Origin: Ga0077555 sp031367895
Lineage (GTDB): Bacteria > Pseudomonadota > Alphaproteobacteria > Rhizobiales > Hyphomicrobiaceae
Reading direction: 5' to 3'
NCBI GenBank assembly: GCA_031367895.1
Contig: JANLQP010000009.1
Coordinates: forward strand, 1 to 56,290
DNA: 56,290 bases
In this document: positions 48,951 to 56,290 of the stretch, one piece after another
Position numbering within the stretch: position 1 is the stretch's first letter
Layout: each line of letters begins with the position of its first letter
The notes under the pieces: generated by a model
What the model was told of the DNA's origin: nothing
Database searches by the model: none
What the model saw: only the letters and a program-made list of their open reading frames with translations
Made by a program: the position numbers and the translations under genes

Positions 48951-50369
48951 ATGCCCACCCGTCTTGCGCTTATTCTATCAATGTTGCTGATTTCAATGGG
49001 TAATCCGGCGCAAGCTCAGACGGCAGCGGCAACGTCTGCCCCGGCGATCGGGGCGTCCCCGGACGGCGGCCTCGGCGGCAGCTTCATCACACCGTTCCCC
49101 GAGAACGATACCTACCGGCTGCAGGTCTACGGCGAGAGCGTCGCCGAGGGCATGCTCTACGGCGTGATCGAGCTACTCGGTAAGGAGCCGCGGCTGCAGA
49201 TCCTGCGCAAGTATCGCCAGATCAGCAACATGCTGCGCGGCGGGGAAGGCGATGACCTGAAGGCGGTCGAGACCGAGCTTGGCGGGGCCGAGACGCCGCA
49301 TATCGCCGTCGTCACGCCGAACATGGTCTATAAATTCCCGTGGCGCGAAAATTTCGATCGCCGCTTCCCGCCGAATTCGGAAGCCCGGCGCGAGGAGATC
49401 GAGCGGCGCAAGGGCGAATGGCGAACGCAATACGGCGCCCGCATCGATCGGCTGATGCGCGCCTTCCGCAAGAAGTCGATCGCCGTCTACTGGGTCGGCT
49501 TGCCGATCATGCGCAACACCTACGCCACCGAGGACGCGCAAGTCATCAACGACCTCATCCGCGAGCGGGCGCTGCAAAACGGCGGCAAGTTCATCGACAT
49601 CTTCTCGAGCTTCGCCGACGAGGAGGGCCAGTACAGCACGCAAGGCCCCGACATCGACGGCAAGGTGAAGGCGCTGCGCGAGCAGGACTACTTCACGGGC
49701 GCCGGCTATCGCAAGCTCGCCCACTTCCTCGAGCGCGAGCTCAAGCGCGACATGACGCTCGCCCGCGAGGATCGCGTCGTTCCACTGGCCGGCAGCGAGA
49801 TCGAGCAAAAGCGTGTCAGGCCGGCGACGACTGTTCCGGCCGCCGGACCGACGTTGGCGAAGGCCGCGCCCGGCACGTTGCCGAAAGATGCGCGCCCGGG
49901 TACCGGTCTCGACAAGGGGCCCGCTTTGACCCGCGCACAACCGGATGGTACCGGCGATATCCGGGCCGACAACAGCCGCATCTCGCTCAAGTCGGTCAGC
50001 CTCCAGGGCAAGGAAGACCAGATCACGATCGACATCGTCCGCCCGTCGATCCCAGCGACTGTGTTCCTGGCCGTGACACGGCGCGAATCCGCCGACAAAC
50101 CGAGCCAGATGGGTGATTCCGTGATCCTCGAGGTGCGAGGCGGCCAGACGCTGGTGAGTTCGGTCACGCCGTCAGCGGAGTCGAGCGGCGACCGGCGCAA
50201 ATCCGGTGCAGCCAATTCGCCGGTGACGCTGGTGCTCGAGAAGGGTGAGCGGTTGCCGCCGAAACCCGGGCGTTCCGACGACATGCCCTGGCCGCGCAAC
50301 GAGATGCCGCCGCAGAGTCCGGCCAAGGCCGAGAAGCTGGGGCCGCCAGCGCCGAAGGGCAAGAGGTAA
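48951..50369 (+). CDS. DUF459-type SGNH hydrolase, exported
   Basis: This 472-residue protein has a signal peptide (MPTRLALILSMLLISMGNPAQA) and an SGNH/GDSL-type esterase domain (about residues 45-265). The nucleophile motif reads YGESVAEGM (Glu instead of the usual Asp before Ser). The strand VYWVGLPIMRN is typical of DUF459, and the late YFTGAGYRKLAHFLE carries the probable catalytic His. The C-terminal 180 residues are low-complexity and Pro-rich. Members have been proposed to deacylate or transacylate periplasmic glycans. The nearby acyltransferase 3 gene is compatible with a shared glycan-modification role, but the genes are 3 kb apart. Confidence 0.78.
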   Translation: MPTRLALILSMLLISMGNPAQAQTAAATSAPAIGASPDGGLGGSFITPFPENDTYRLQVYGESVAEGMLYGVIELLGKEPRLQILRKYRQISNMLRGGEGDDLKAVETELGGAETPHIAVVTPNMVYKFPWRENFDRRFPPNSEARREEIERRKGEWRTQYGARIDRLMRAFRKKSIAVYWVGLPIMRNTYATEDAQVINDLIRERALQNGGKFIDIFSSFADEEGQYSTQGPDIDGKVKALREQDYFTGAGYRKLAHFLERELKRDMTLAREDRVVPLAGSEIEQKRVRPATTVPAAGPTLAKAAPGTLPKDARPGTGLDKGPALTRAQPDGTGDIRADNSRISLKSVSLQGKEDQITIDIVRPSIPATVFLAVTRRESADKPSQMGDSVILEVRGGQTLVSSVTPSAESSGDRRKSGAANSPVTLVLEKGERLPPKPGRSDDMPWPRNEMPPQSPAKAEKLGPPAPKGKR

Positions 50370-50415
50370 ACTCACCTTCCGGGGGCGCGAGCCGCAGCCC
50401 CACAGGCCGCGCCGA

Positions 50416-51303
50416 TCAAGCCCCTGCGATGCCGGCCGCCCGTGCGCGTGAGAGTACCCGCTCGGCGAGCTTGAGATGCGGCATGTCGAGCATCATACCG
50501 TTGAGGCTGGCCACGCCCATGTTGCCGGCCTGCTGGAACGCGCCCTGCACCGCTTTTGCGTGATCGAGCTCCGCTGCGCTCGGCGTGAACACCTCATTGA
50601 TCGGCGCCACCTGGTCCGGATGGATCGCGATCTTACCGGTGAAGCCATCGCGCTTGGCAGCCTTCGCCTCCGCGATCAAACCAGCAGTATCGCGGAAATT
50701 CACGAACACGGTATCGATCGGCTCGGTCGCCGCCGCTGACGCCGTGAACAGACAGAGATCGCGCACCATCCGGTACGGCGACGTCCATTGGCCATGCTCG
50801 TCCTTGTTGGCGAGCGAACCGACGACCGCGCCCAGATCCTCCGCGCCCCAGCTCATGCCTGAGAGCCGCGTGCTCGATCCAACGTACGTGTGCATCTGGA
50901 GCACCGAGATCGGCACTTCCGTGACGATCGGGAAGATGCGCGTCTGTCCGGTCTTCAAGCCGTGCTGGCTTTCGGCATGACCAAGTGCGATCGAGAGCTT
51001 GTGCACGTCTTCGCCCGAACGAGTTTTCGGCTGGATGATCCCATCAGGGCCGGCGGCCATGACACCGGCGAGATCGGCTTCCCAGTCGCCGCCATCGAGC
51101 GGGTTCATGCGCACGTACAACTTGGATTTTGTGCCGGCCTTGCGGGCGTCGGCAACGAAGGCCGTCGCCATCTCGCGGGCGACAGGGCGCCTGGATGCCG
51201 CAACCGAATCCTCGAGATCGAGGATCAGCACGTCGGCGCCCACACCGAGCGACTTCGCCAGCTTCTTCTCGCTGTCGGCCGGGACGAAAAGCATGGATCG
51301 CAT
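50416..51303 (-). CDS. HpcH/HpaI aldolase/citrate lyase family CoA-ester lyase
   Basis: This 295-residue enzyme resembles the beta subunit of citrate lyase, malyl-CoA lyase and citramalyl-CoA lyase. RSMLFVPADSEKKLAKSLGVGADVLILDLEDSV carries the phosphate-binding Arg and the metal-binding Glu-Asp; IFPIVTEVPISVLQMHTYVG has the second metal Glu, and GKIAIHPDQVAPINEVF is the C-terminal lid signature. It should cleave a beta-hydroxy-acyl-CoA to acetyl-CoA and a 2-oxo acid. GAGGA lies five bases before the ATG at 51303. A MaoC hydratase gene follows upstream on the same strand with a 164-base gap, so the two form a likely hydration-then-cleavage pair. Confidence 0.9.
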   Translation of the reverse strand: MRSMLFVPADSEKKLAKSLGVGADVLILDLEDSVAASRRPVAREMATAFVADARKAGTKSKLYVRMNPLDGGDWEADLAGVMAAGPDGIIQPKTRSGEDVHKLSIALGHAESQHGLKTGQTRIFPIVTEVPISVLQMHTYVGSSTRLSGMSWGAEDLGAVVGSLANKDEHGQWTSPYRMVRDLCLFTASAAATEPIDTVFVNFRDTAGLIAEAKAAKRDGFTGKIAIHPDQVAPINEVFTPSAAELDHAKAVQGAFQQAGNMGVASLNGMMLDMPHLKLAERVLSRARAAGIAGA

Positions 51304-51467
51304 CAGGGTCCTCGCTGGAGCCAGTTTCGCATTGTTGCGGACACACACATCATCAATTCACCGCTTGGTTTCCCGGACGAGTGGCCGTCAACGGCCGATC
51401 TGAGTGGACGTGATTGCGCACCGATATTCGACACATACCGTGCTTCATGCCAACTCGAAATTGCGCG

Positions 51468-51929
51468 TTACGCCTTCGCCGGACGGGGACCGTGCATCAG
51501 CGCCTGGCGGCGGCATTCGGCGACCAGTTCGCCACGCTGGTTGTAGGCGCGGTGGATGAAATCGATGACGCCCTGGCCCGGTCGCGACTTGCTCGCGCGC
51601 GTTGCAACCACCTCGGTTTCAGAGCGCAGCGTGTCGCCATGGAATACCGGTTTCGGGAACTTCACGTCGGTCATGCCGAGATTGCCGACCGTGGTGCCAA
51701 GCGTCGTGTCGCCGACCGAGACGCCGATCATCAGGCCGAGCGTGAACAGGCTGTTGACCAGCGGCTTGCCGAACTCGGTCTTGGCTGCGAACTCGGCGTC
51801 GAGATGCAACGGCTGCGGGTTATGCGTCAGGCAGGTGAAAAGCACGTTGTCCATCTCGGTCACGGTCCGCGTGATCTCGTGCTTGAACGTCTGCCCGATC
51901 ACGAACTCCTCGAAATAGAGGCCTGCCAT
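51468..51929 (-). CDS. MaoC-type (R)-specific enoyl-CoA hydratase
   Basis: This 153-residue hot-dog-fold protein has the hydratase 2 motif TCLTHNPQPLHLDAEFA with catalytic Asn/His/Asp positions and GKPLVNSLFTLGLMIGVSV. In characterised relatives it hydrates a branched unsaturated CoA thioester such as mesaconyl-CoA. GGGGAGA lies about seven bases before the ATG at 51929; the frame extends far upstream but has no hot-dog features there. It is on the same strand as the CoA-ester lyase, which would cleave the product. A C5 dicarboxylic acid pathway is possible. No ligase or transferase is adjacent. Confidence 0.88.
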   Translation of the reverse strand: MAGLYFEEFVIGQTFKHEITRTVTEMDNVLFTCLTHNPQPLHLDAEFAAKTEFGKPLVNSLFTLGLMIGVSVGDTTLGTTVGNLGMTDVKFPKPVFHGDTLRSETEVVATRASKSRPGQGVIDFIHRAYNQRGELVAECRRQALMHGPRPAKA

Positions 51930-52210
51930 TGTCGCGTCTCCCCTGCGGTCTGCCCATTGCGCCTCGCGTCCACGGTGCGGTTTCTGCGCCACCAGTCGCC
52001 GATTGGCAAGCGTCCGACACGTCTTCGCCGGCAAGACGTTGGTCACAGTCGTGAGGGTCACACACGCGCCAACGTCTGACAGAGCTGGTGCAATCGAACT
52101 CCAACCGACCATCAAAGCGCATGCTTGGACCGCGCTGTTGCCTGCCGCACGTTCGACGGAGTTCCAAGGCTGCTCGTTGAAAGTTCCCATGGCCCGCGGC
52201 GGGGGAGGCT

Positions 52211-52247
52211 CCATCTACCAAATTGTCTGTGTTTTCAGGCTGGTAGA

Positions 52248-52250
<3 letters not shown>
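52211..52250 (-). other. 10-bp perfect inverted repeat that includes the tRNA 3' CCA
   Basis: CCATCTACCA (52211-52220) and TGGTAGATGG (52241-52250) are exact reverse complements with a 20-base loop. The right arm covers the CCA end of the tRNA gene and the seven bases after it in transcription. In the transcript it folds as a hairpin just after the tRNA, perhaps assisting processing or termination; no U run is present. Confidence 0.5.
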
Positions 52251-52324
<74 letters not shown>

Positions 52325-52521
52325 GCAGCGCGCAACCCTTGGCAGGCGGCGCGGAGTTCGTCTGATAGTGGAGCTTCGCGTCTCAGTCAAGCAAATGTCG
52401 AGACGGTGGTTTCACGTACCTCGAGGTGCGAGGTCTCAGGCAGGGACGAGAAAGGGGATCGCAATGCGCCCACTGTTCCTCGTCGCGCCCTTGCTGCTGA
52501 TAGCTGATGCCGAAACCTGAC

Positions 52522-53709
52522 CTATTTCTTTTCCTCGGCCGGCGCTGTTTTCCCGCCCTTCATCAGCTCTTCGGCCTCTTTCTTGGCCTTCTCGATGGCC
52601 TGCTTGCCCAACTCGGTCGCCTTGTCGAGGGCAGGCTTGGTGGCCTCCATCGCCTTCTCGCCCATATCCTTGGCGCGCTCGAGCATCGGCTTGGCCTTCT
52701 CGCGTGCTTCTTCCGAGAGTTTCAGCAGCTGCTCAGTGCTGGCACCTGTGATCTCCTTGGAGCGCCGCAGCCAGCGAGCAAACGTGCTTTCCGCCGGCAG
52801 TAGCGCCTCAGGTTTCAGCGCGCGTACGGTCGCAATCAGGTCCTTGTGGTCCTGCTGCGCCTTGTCGCCGGAGACGCGCTCCACCGCGCCGGTAAAAATC
52901 GTCATCGGCGTGCAAGCGGTGACGACCTTGGCGCCCGACTTCGACCAGGTGGCGTTGGCGACCTGGGTTTCCTCGGCAAAGTAGATCTTCTCGCCCGCCA
53001 CCTGCGGGCGCAGGATCGCGCGGTCGATGACCGGCACGAAGTGGCCACCGAGTTCCGAGACCAGCTTGAAGCGAGCGTTGTCGGGATCGGGGAACTGCAC
53101 GAACAGCGTCACGGTATCGTCGGCGGCCAGTGCCTGCCGGATGGCTTCGTCGGTGCTGGCTGCGTGCGTCGGCTGGTTTGACCGGCCAAGGCCCTCGGCA
53201 TCGATTTTCTTCAAGTAACGGAAGGTTCCGGCGCTGCCGCTATCGGCCGGCGGCAGGATGAAGCGGAGCTTCCCCGCGTTCGCCGCGAGATCGCCATACG
53301 CGTTGATGTCCTTGTTGCGTGTCACGGCGAACAGGCATTCGCGCGCATCGTTGCGGCGCATGACCGTGATCGGCGCCGGCTGGCCCTCCATAACGCCTTC
53401 GAGTGCCAGCAGGTCGAGCTGGCCGAAGCCGATCTGGCGTGGCTCGGCGATGACGCGTTTCAGGTTCTCGAGCGTGCCGGCCGAGGTCTTGCAGGCATAG
53501 GCAAAGCGCGCCTGTTTCAGCTCACCTTCGACCTTCGGGCAGAACGTCGCATGATAGGCGCCGGTTGCATCACCCGTGTTGATATCCTGGGCATCGGCGG
53601 CAAGGGGCGCCAAGCCGAGTGCCGCCACTGCCAGTACCACGGCGCGCGTGAGACGTCGGCGGCTGCCGTGGCGATTGCTGGCGTGACGATCGACTGAACT
53701 ACAGAGCAT
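52522..53709 (-). CDS. Exported TAXI/TRAP-like solute-binding protein with amphipathic lysine-rich tail
   Basis: This 395-residue protein has a signal peptide ending AADAQD and a periplasmic binding-protein-like domain that begins TGDATGAYHATFCPKVEGEL and includes IGFGQLDLLALEG. That start resembles TAXI-type TRAP solute receptors. The last about 75 residues form a charged helix with periodic Lys, Glu and Ala (AREKAKPMLERAKDMGEKAM and on), like LEA or apolipoprotein repeats; this tail is unusual for receptors. No TRAP permease gene is adjacent, so a receptor role is uncertain. GGGAGGG lies six bases before the ATG at 53709. Confidence 0.75.
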   Translation of the reverse strand: MLCSSVDRHASNRHGSRRRLTRAVVLAVAALGLAPLAADAQDINTGDATGAYHATFCPKVEGELKQARFAYACKTSAGTLENLKRVIAEPRQIGFGQLDLLALEGVMEGQPAPITVMRRNDARECLFAVTRNKDINAYGDLAANAGKLRFILPPADSGSAGTFRYLKKIDAEGLGRSNQPTHAASTDEAIRQALAADDTVTLFVQFPDPDNARFKLVSELGGHFVPVIDRAILRPQVAGEKIYFAEETQVANATWSKSGAKVVTACTPMTIFTGAVERVSGDKAQQDHKDLIATVRALKPEALLPAESTFARWLRRSKEITGASTEQLLKLSEEAREKAKPMLERAKDMGEKAMEATKPALDKATELGKQAIEKAKKEAEELMKGGKTAPAEEKK

Positions 53710-53985
53710 GTAAGCCCTCCCAGGCACAATGCGGCATCCGACACGTCTTGATCGCACCTATGTGGGGGTGAAACGTGGCGGCCGCACCCCTGCGCGCAAT
53801 TTTTTCGCCCGTGCACACGCTCATCGCCCGGAGGCTGGCGCGATCGAGCCTCGACATGCTCAAGCAGGAGCTTGCCTCGTTGCCGGGCGACTCGGATCGT
53901 CTGCCGACTGGCCGGCGCCCCCGACGTTGCCGCGACAATCGGCCTGCGCTGAAAATGCGCAAGCGACGGACGGTTGCCGGCGCCG

Positions 53986-54576
53986 TTAACCGAGAAACGG
54001 CATCTTCAAGAGGAGTGTGAAACCGTTCAACATCAGCAGTGAACCGAGGGCGCCGACCATCAGGCTCAGGTAGATCAGGAAGTCGGCACTCGCGATCAGC
54101 GCTACCGAGGCCAGAACGATCCCGATCTGCAGGAGTGCCTGCGCGAGGTCGAAGTATGGATCTCTGCGCAGCGCCACATCGCGCTCTTTTTCGAGCTCCT
54201 TAGCCTTGACCCATAGCTCGTCCAGGCCTTCGTTCTTTTCTTTGTCGCTGGTGAATCTGACGATTTCGGCGCGATACGTCTTGATCTTCTCCTCGACGGC
54301 TTTGCGTGCGTCCTCCGGCACACCCGGAGTGGCTTTCAACATTAGATCGAGATCATCCGCCGCGACGGACAGCACGGTGCGGCGCGTGTTCTTCGACTGG
54401 AAGAACGCCCAGGTGTTGGTGGCCTCGATGTTGGAGCGTGTCGCGTCCTTGGTCGCGTTGCCGCCGCCCATGGTGCAGATGGCGAGCAGGGTCGCGAGAA
54501 CCCCGACGTAGACGCCGATCCACCTGGAGCGATGGTCCTCGGCCGGCTTTGCTTCCGTGATCTCGGTGATGGCCAT
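53986..54576 (-). CDS. DUF4337 family membrane protein
   Basis: This 196-residue protein has one N-terminal helix (WIGVYVGVLATLLAICTMGGG) and two C-terminal helices (IGIVLASVALIASADFLIYL and LMVGALGSLLMLNGFTLLL). Between is a helical region with NATKDATRSNIEATNTWAFFQSKN, a DUF4337 signature, and charged residues that suggest coiled coil. The function is unknown. GGGAGGGGC precedes the ATG. It is on the same strand as gpmA and dapB, 48 bases downstream of gpmA, and may be cotranscribed. Confidence 0.82.
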   Translation of the reverse strand: MAITEITEAKPAEDHRSRWIGVYVGVLATLLAICTMGGGNATKDATRSNIEATNTWAFFQSKNTRRTVLSVAADDLDLMLKATPGVPEDARKAVEEKIKTYRAEIVRFTSDKEKNEGLDELWVKAKELEKERDVALRRDPYFDLAQALLQIGIVLASVALIASADFLIYLSLMVGALGSLLMLNGFTLLLKMPFLG

Positions 54577-54624
54577 GCCCCTCCCTCTCTTTTTCCTGTC
54601 GCTGTTTACCTGGCGATCTCCCGA

Positions 54625-55245
54625 TCAGCCTGTCAGATCCTGGTGGCTCGCCACGGTGCCGTCGCTGTTCAGGCGGTAGACGATCGGCACGCCCGTCGCC
54701 AACTCGCGCTTCAGGATCTGGTCGGGCGTCAGGCCTTCGAGCTTCATAATCAGCGCGCGCAGCGAGTTGCCGTGCGCGGCGACGATGACGTTCTTGCCGG
54801 ACTTCACATCGGGCCAGATTTTCGCGTCGTAGTACGGCAGCACGCGGACGGCGGTGTCCTTCAGGCTCTCGCCGCCGGGCGGCGGCACGTCGTAGCTGCG
54901 GCGCCAGATCAGCACCTGCTCCTCGCCCCAGCGTTTGCGTGCGTCATCCTTGTTGAGGCCGGAGAGATCGCCGTAGTCGCGCTCGTTGAGCTTCTGGTCG
55001 AAGGTGGTCGGCAGGCCGGTCTGGCCGAGCTCAGCGAGGATCAGCCGGAGCGTGTGCTGCGCGCGCGTCAAGACGCTGGTATAGGCGAGGTCGAACTTCA
55101 GGCCCTGCGCCTTGAGCAGCTGCCCGGCCTTCTTCGCCTCGGCGATGCCCTTTTCCGTGAGGCCGGGGTCTTTCCAGCCGGTGAACAGGTTGAGCTTGTT
55201 CCATTCGCTTTCGCCGTGGCGCACGAGCACGAGCACGTTCTGCAT
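54625..55245 (-). CDS. gpmA: 2,3-bisphosphoglycerate-dependent phosphoglycerate mutase
   Basis: This 206-residue enzyme interconverts 3- and 2-phosphoglycerate in glycolysis and gluconeogenesis. LVLVRHGESEWNKLNLFTGW contains the phosphohistidine H10, and ERDYGDLSGLNKDDARKRWG and HGNSLRALIMKLEGL complete the active site. AAGGA lies eight bases before the ATG at 55245; an upstream ATG at 55290 lacks support. dapB lies upstream on the same strand, an arrangement seen in many Hyphomicrobiales. A repeat-rich 150-base gap separates the two genes. Confidence 0.97.
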   Translation of the reverse strand: MQNVLVLVRHGESEWNKLNLFTGWKDPGLTEKGIAEAKKAGQLLKAQGLKFDLAYTSVLTRAQHTLRLILAELGQTGLPTTFDQKLNERDYGDLSGLNKDDARKRWGEEQVLIWRRSYDVPPPGGESLKDTAVRVLPYYDAKIWPDVKSGKNVIVAAHGNSLRALIMKLEGLTPDQILKRELATGVPIVYRLNSDGTVASHQDLTG

Positions 55246-55334
55246 TTGCGTGTCCTTGTTCGAAGGCAGGGACAAAGGTACGAGGGACAAGATGGGGGAG
55301 TGCAGATGCCTATACCCCGTCGCACCCTTTATTT

Positions 55335-55388
55335 GTCCCTGGTCCCTGATCCCTTACTTTTCCCTGATTCCTGATCCCTAGTCCCTAC
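55335..55388. repeat. Low-complexity array of CCCTGATC-type units
   Basis: The plus strand repeats TCCCTGATCCCT, TTCCCTGATTCC and TGATCCCTAGTCCCT, with 9-12 base spacing. It fills the gap between dapB and gpmA, and related words such as GTCCCTGG lie just before it. It may be a decayed tandem array. Confidence 0.6.
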
Positions 55389-55399
55389 TGCACGACCCT

Positions 55400-56206
55400 T
55401 CACATCCCCAACACATCCATCATCGAGAACATCCCCGGCCCCTTGCCGCGGCCCCACAGTGCGGCCTTGACGGCGCCGCGCGCGAAGATGCCGCGATCCG
55501 TGGCGATGTGACTGATGACGATCCGCTCCCCTTCGGTCGCAAAGATGACGCTGTGCTCGCCGACGACGTTGCCGCCGCGCAAGGTCGCAAAGCCGATGTC
55601 GCCGCGCTTGCGCTCACCCGTATGCCCGTCGCGGACGCGAACGCTGCGGTCCCGCAAAGCGATCTTGCGGCCCTCGGCGGCGGCTTGGCCGAGCATCAGC
55701 GCCGTTCCCGAAGGCGCGTCGATCTTGTGCTTGTGGTGCATCTCCAACACCTCGATGTCGTAGTCCTCGTCGAGCGCTTCCGCGACCTTCTTCGTCACCG
55801 CCGTCAGCAGGTTGACCCCGAGGCTCATGTTGCCGGCCTTGATGATCGTCGCATGGCGGGCAGCGGCCTTGATCGCCGCCATCTCGGCCTCGCTGTGGCC
55901 GGTGGTGCCGATCACGTGCACGATGCGGGCGTTGGCGGCGAGGCCGGCGAACTCGGTCGAGGCTTTTGGTATCGTGAAGTCCAGGATTCCGTCGACCTTG
56001 GCGACCATCTCCAAGGGATCGTCGGTGATCACGACGCCGACCTTGCCGAGCCCGGCGAGCAGCCCGATGTCTTGGCCGATCGCCAGCGAGCCCGGTGGTT
56101 CGATCGCGCCGGCAATCGTGCACCCGTCCATGCCGTGGATGACGCCCGCGAGTGTCCGCCCCATGCGCCCGGCGGCGCCCATGATCCCGAGCTTCATGAT
56201 CGACAT
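55400..56206 (-). CDS. dapB: 4-hydroxy-tetrahydrodipicolinate reductase
   Basis: This 268-residue enzyme reduces 4-hydroxy-tetrahydrodipicolinate with NAD(P)H in lysine and diaminopimelate synthesis. LGIMGAAGRMGRTLAGVI is the Rossmann motif, VDGILDFTIPKA and IGTTGHSEAE follow, and LEMHHKHKIDAPSGTAL contains the catalytic His-His-x-x-K region. The ATG at 56206 (MSIMKLGIMG) follows GGGAG by eight bases. dapB with gpmA is a common pair in this group. The upstream 80 bases to the window end contain no other gene. Confidence 0.97.
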   Translation of the reverse strand: MSIMKLGIMGAAGRMGRTLAGVIHGMDGCTIAGAIEPPGSLAIGQDIGLLAGLGKVGVVITDDPLEMVAKVDGILDFTIPKASTEFAGLAANARIVHVIGTTGHSEAEMAAIKAAARHATIIKAGNMSLGVNLLTAVTKKVAEALDEDYDIEVLEMHHKHKIDAPSGTALMLGQAAAEGRKIALRDRSVRVRDGHTGERKRGDIGFATLRGGNVVGEHSVIFATEGERIVISHIATDRGIFARGAVKAALWGRGKGPGMFSMMDVLGM

Positions 56207-56290
56207 GCGTGGCACTCCCTAGGACTGGCCGTGTCTTGACCGTCTGCAGTCATGGGGCGGTATAGCAACCGGCGGAGACCGGCGGAAGAG

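Overview
The window is a GC-rich chromosomal segment from an alphaproteobacterium, most likely of the Hyphomicrobiales (Rhizobiales). The evidence is the dapB-gpmA pair, heme A synthase next to a DUF2842 protein, an AbrB-type membrane permease, isoquinoline-oxidoreductase-type genes, a CtrA-type TTAA-N7-TTAAC box and the protein families seen throughout. The order cannot be narrowed further by eye. Most of the DNA is ordinary chromosome; signs of mobility are limited to small dispersed repeats and two gene remnants.

Layout. 1-1400: ahcY (clipped by the left edge), with a palindromic candidate operator upstream. 1885-3408: a TadG-like protein with a VWA domain. 3599-6637: a four-gene catabolic cassette (RraA-like aldolase, small alpha/beta-barrel protein, galactonate-dehydratase-like enolase-superfamily enzyme, second small protein) with a terminal-inverted-repeat element inside it. 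6708-9629: a TerC transporter, then an OmpA-domain protein and a MotA/TolQ-like protein that form a two-gene operon. 9927-10601: periplasmic thioredoxin-like protein. 10602-11632: an IS4/Tn5-type transposase remnant and palindromic repeats. 11633-19107: MFS permease, SMP-30 protein, L,D-transpeptidase, surE, a small cysteine-rich exported protein, heme A synthase and a DUF2842 protein.

19098-28065 is a polysaccharide synthesis and export locus: deacetylase and a Wzc-like co-polymerase without kinase motifs on the minus strand; an OPX export lipoprotein with a histidine-rich segment, a glycosyltransferase, the initiating sugar-phosphate transferase and an O-antigen-ligase-type polymerase on the plus strand. 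The gene content resembles holdfast or unipolar-polysaccharide loci. A 2OG-Fe(II) oxygenase and a PilZ-receiver fusion protein, a possible c-di-GMP link, follow.

28188-44457 holds mostly unlinked genes: a helix-loop-helix repeat protein, sulfotransferase, HIT protein, AbrB permease, nucleoside transporter, Trm112-like protein, isoquinoline-oxidoreductase-type molybdenum subunit, rlmJ, enoyl-CoA hydratase, Uma2 nuclease, hydrolase and htpG. 44694-56206: acyltransferase, the DUF4387-AtuA pair, an iorA remnant, a DUF459 protein, a CoA-ester lyase with a MaoC hydratase, tRNA-Asp, a TAXI-like binding protein, DUF4337, gpmA and dapB.

A recurring feature of the gaps is short perfect or near-perfect tandem duplications (15, 16 and 20 bp units), plus several kinds of dispersed palindromes. 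I found no CRISPR array, no rRNA and no intact transposase. The most distinctive items are the polysaccharide locus with its degenerate kinase, the PilZ-receiver fusion, the 3.6-6.6 kb cassette, the MotA/OmpA pair and the pair of inverted-repeat elements.
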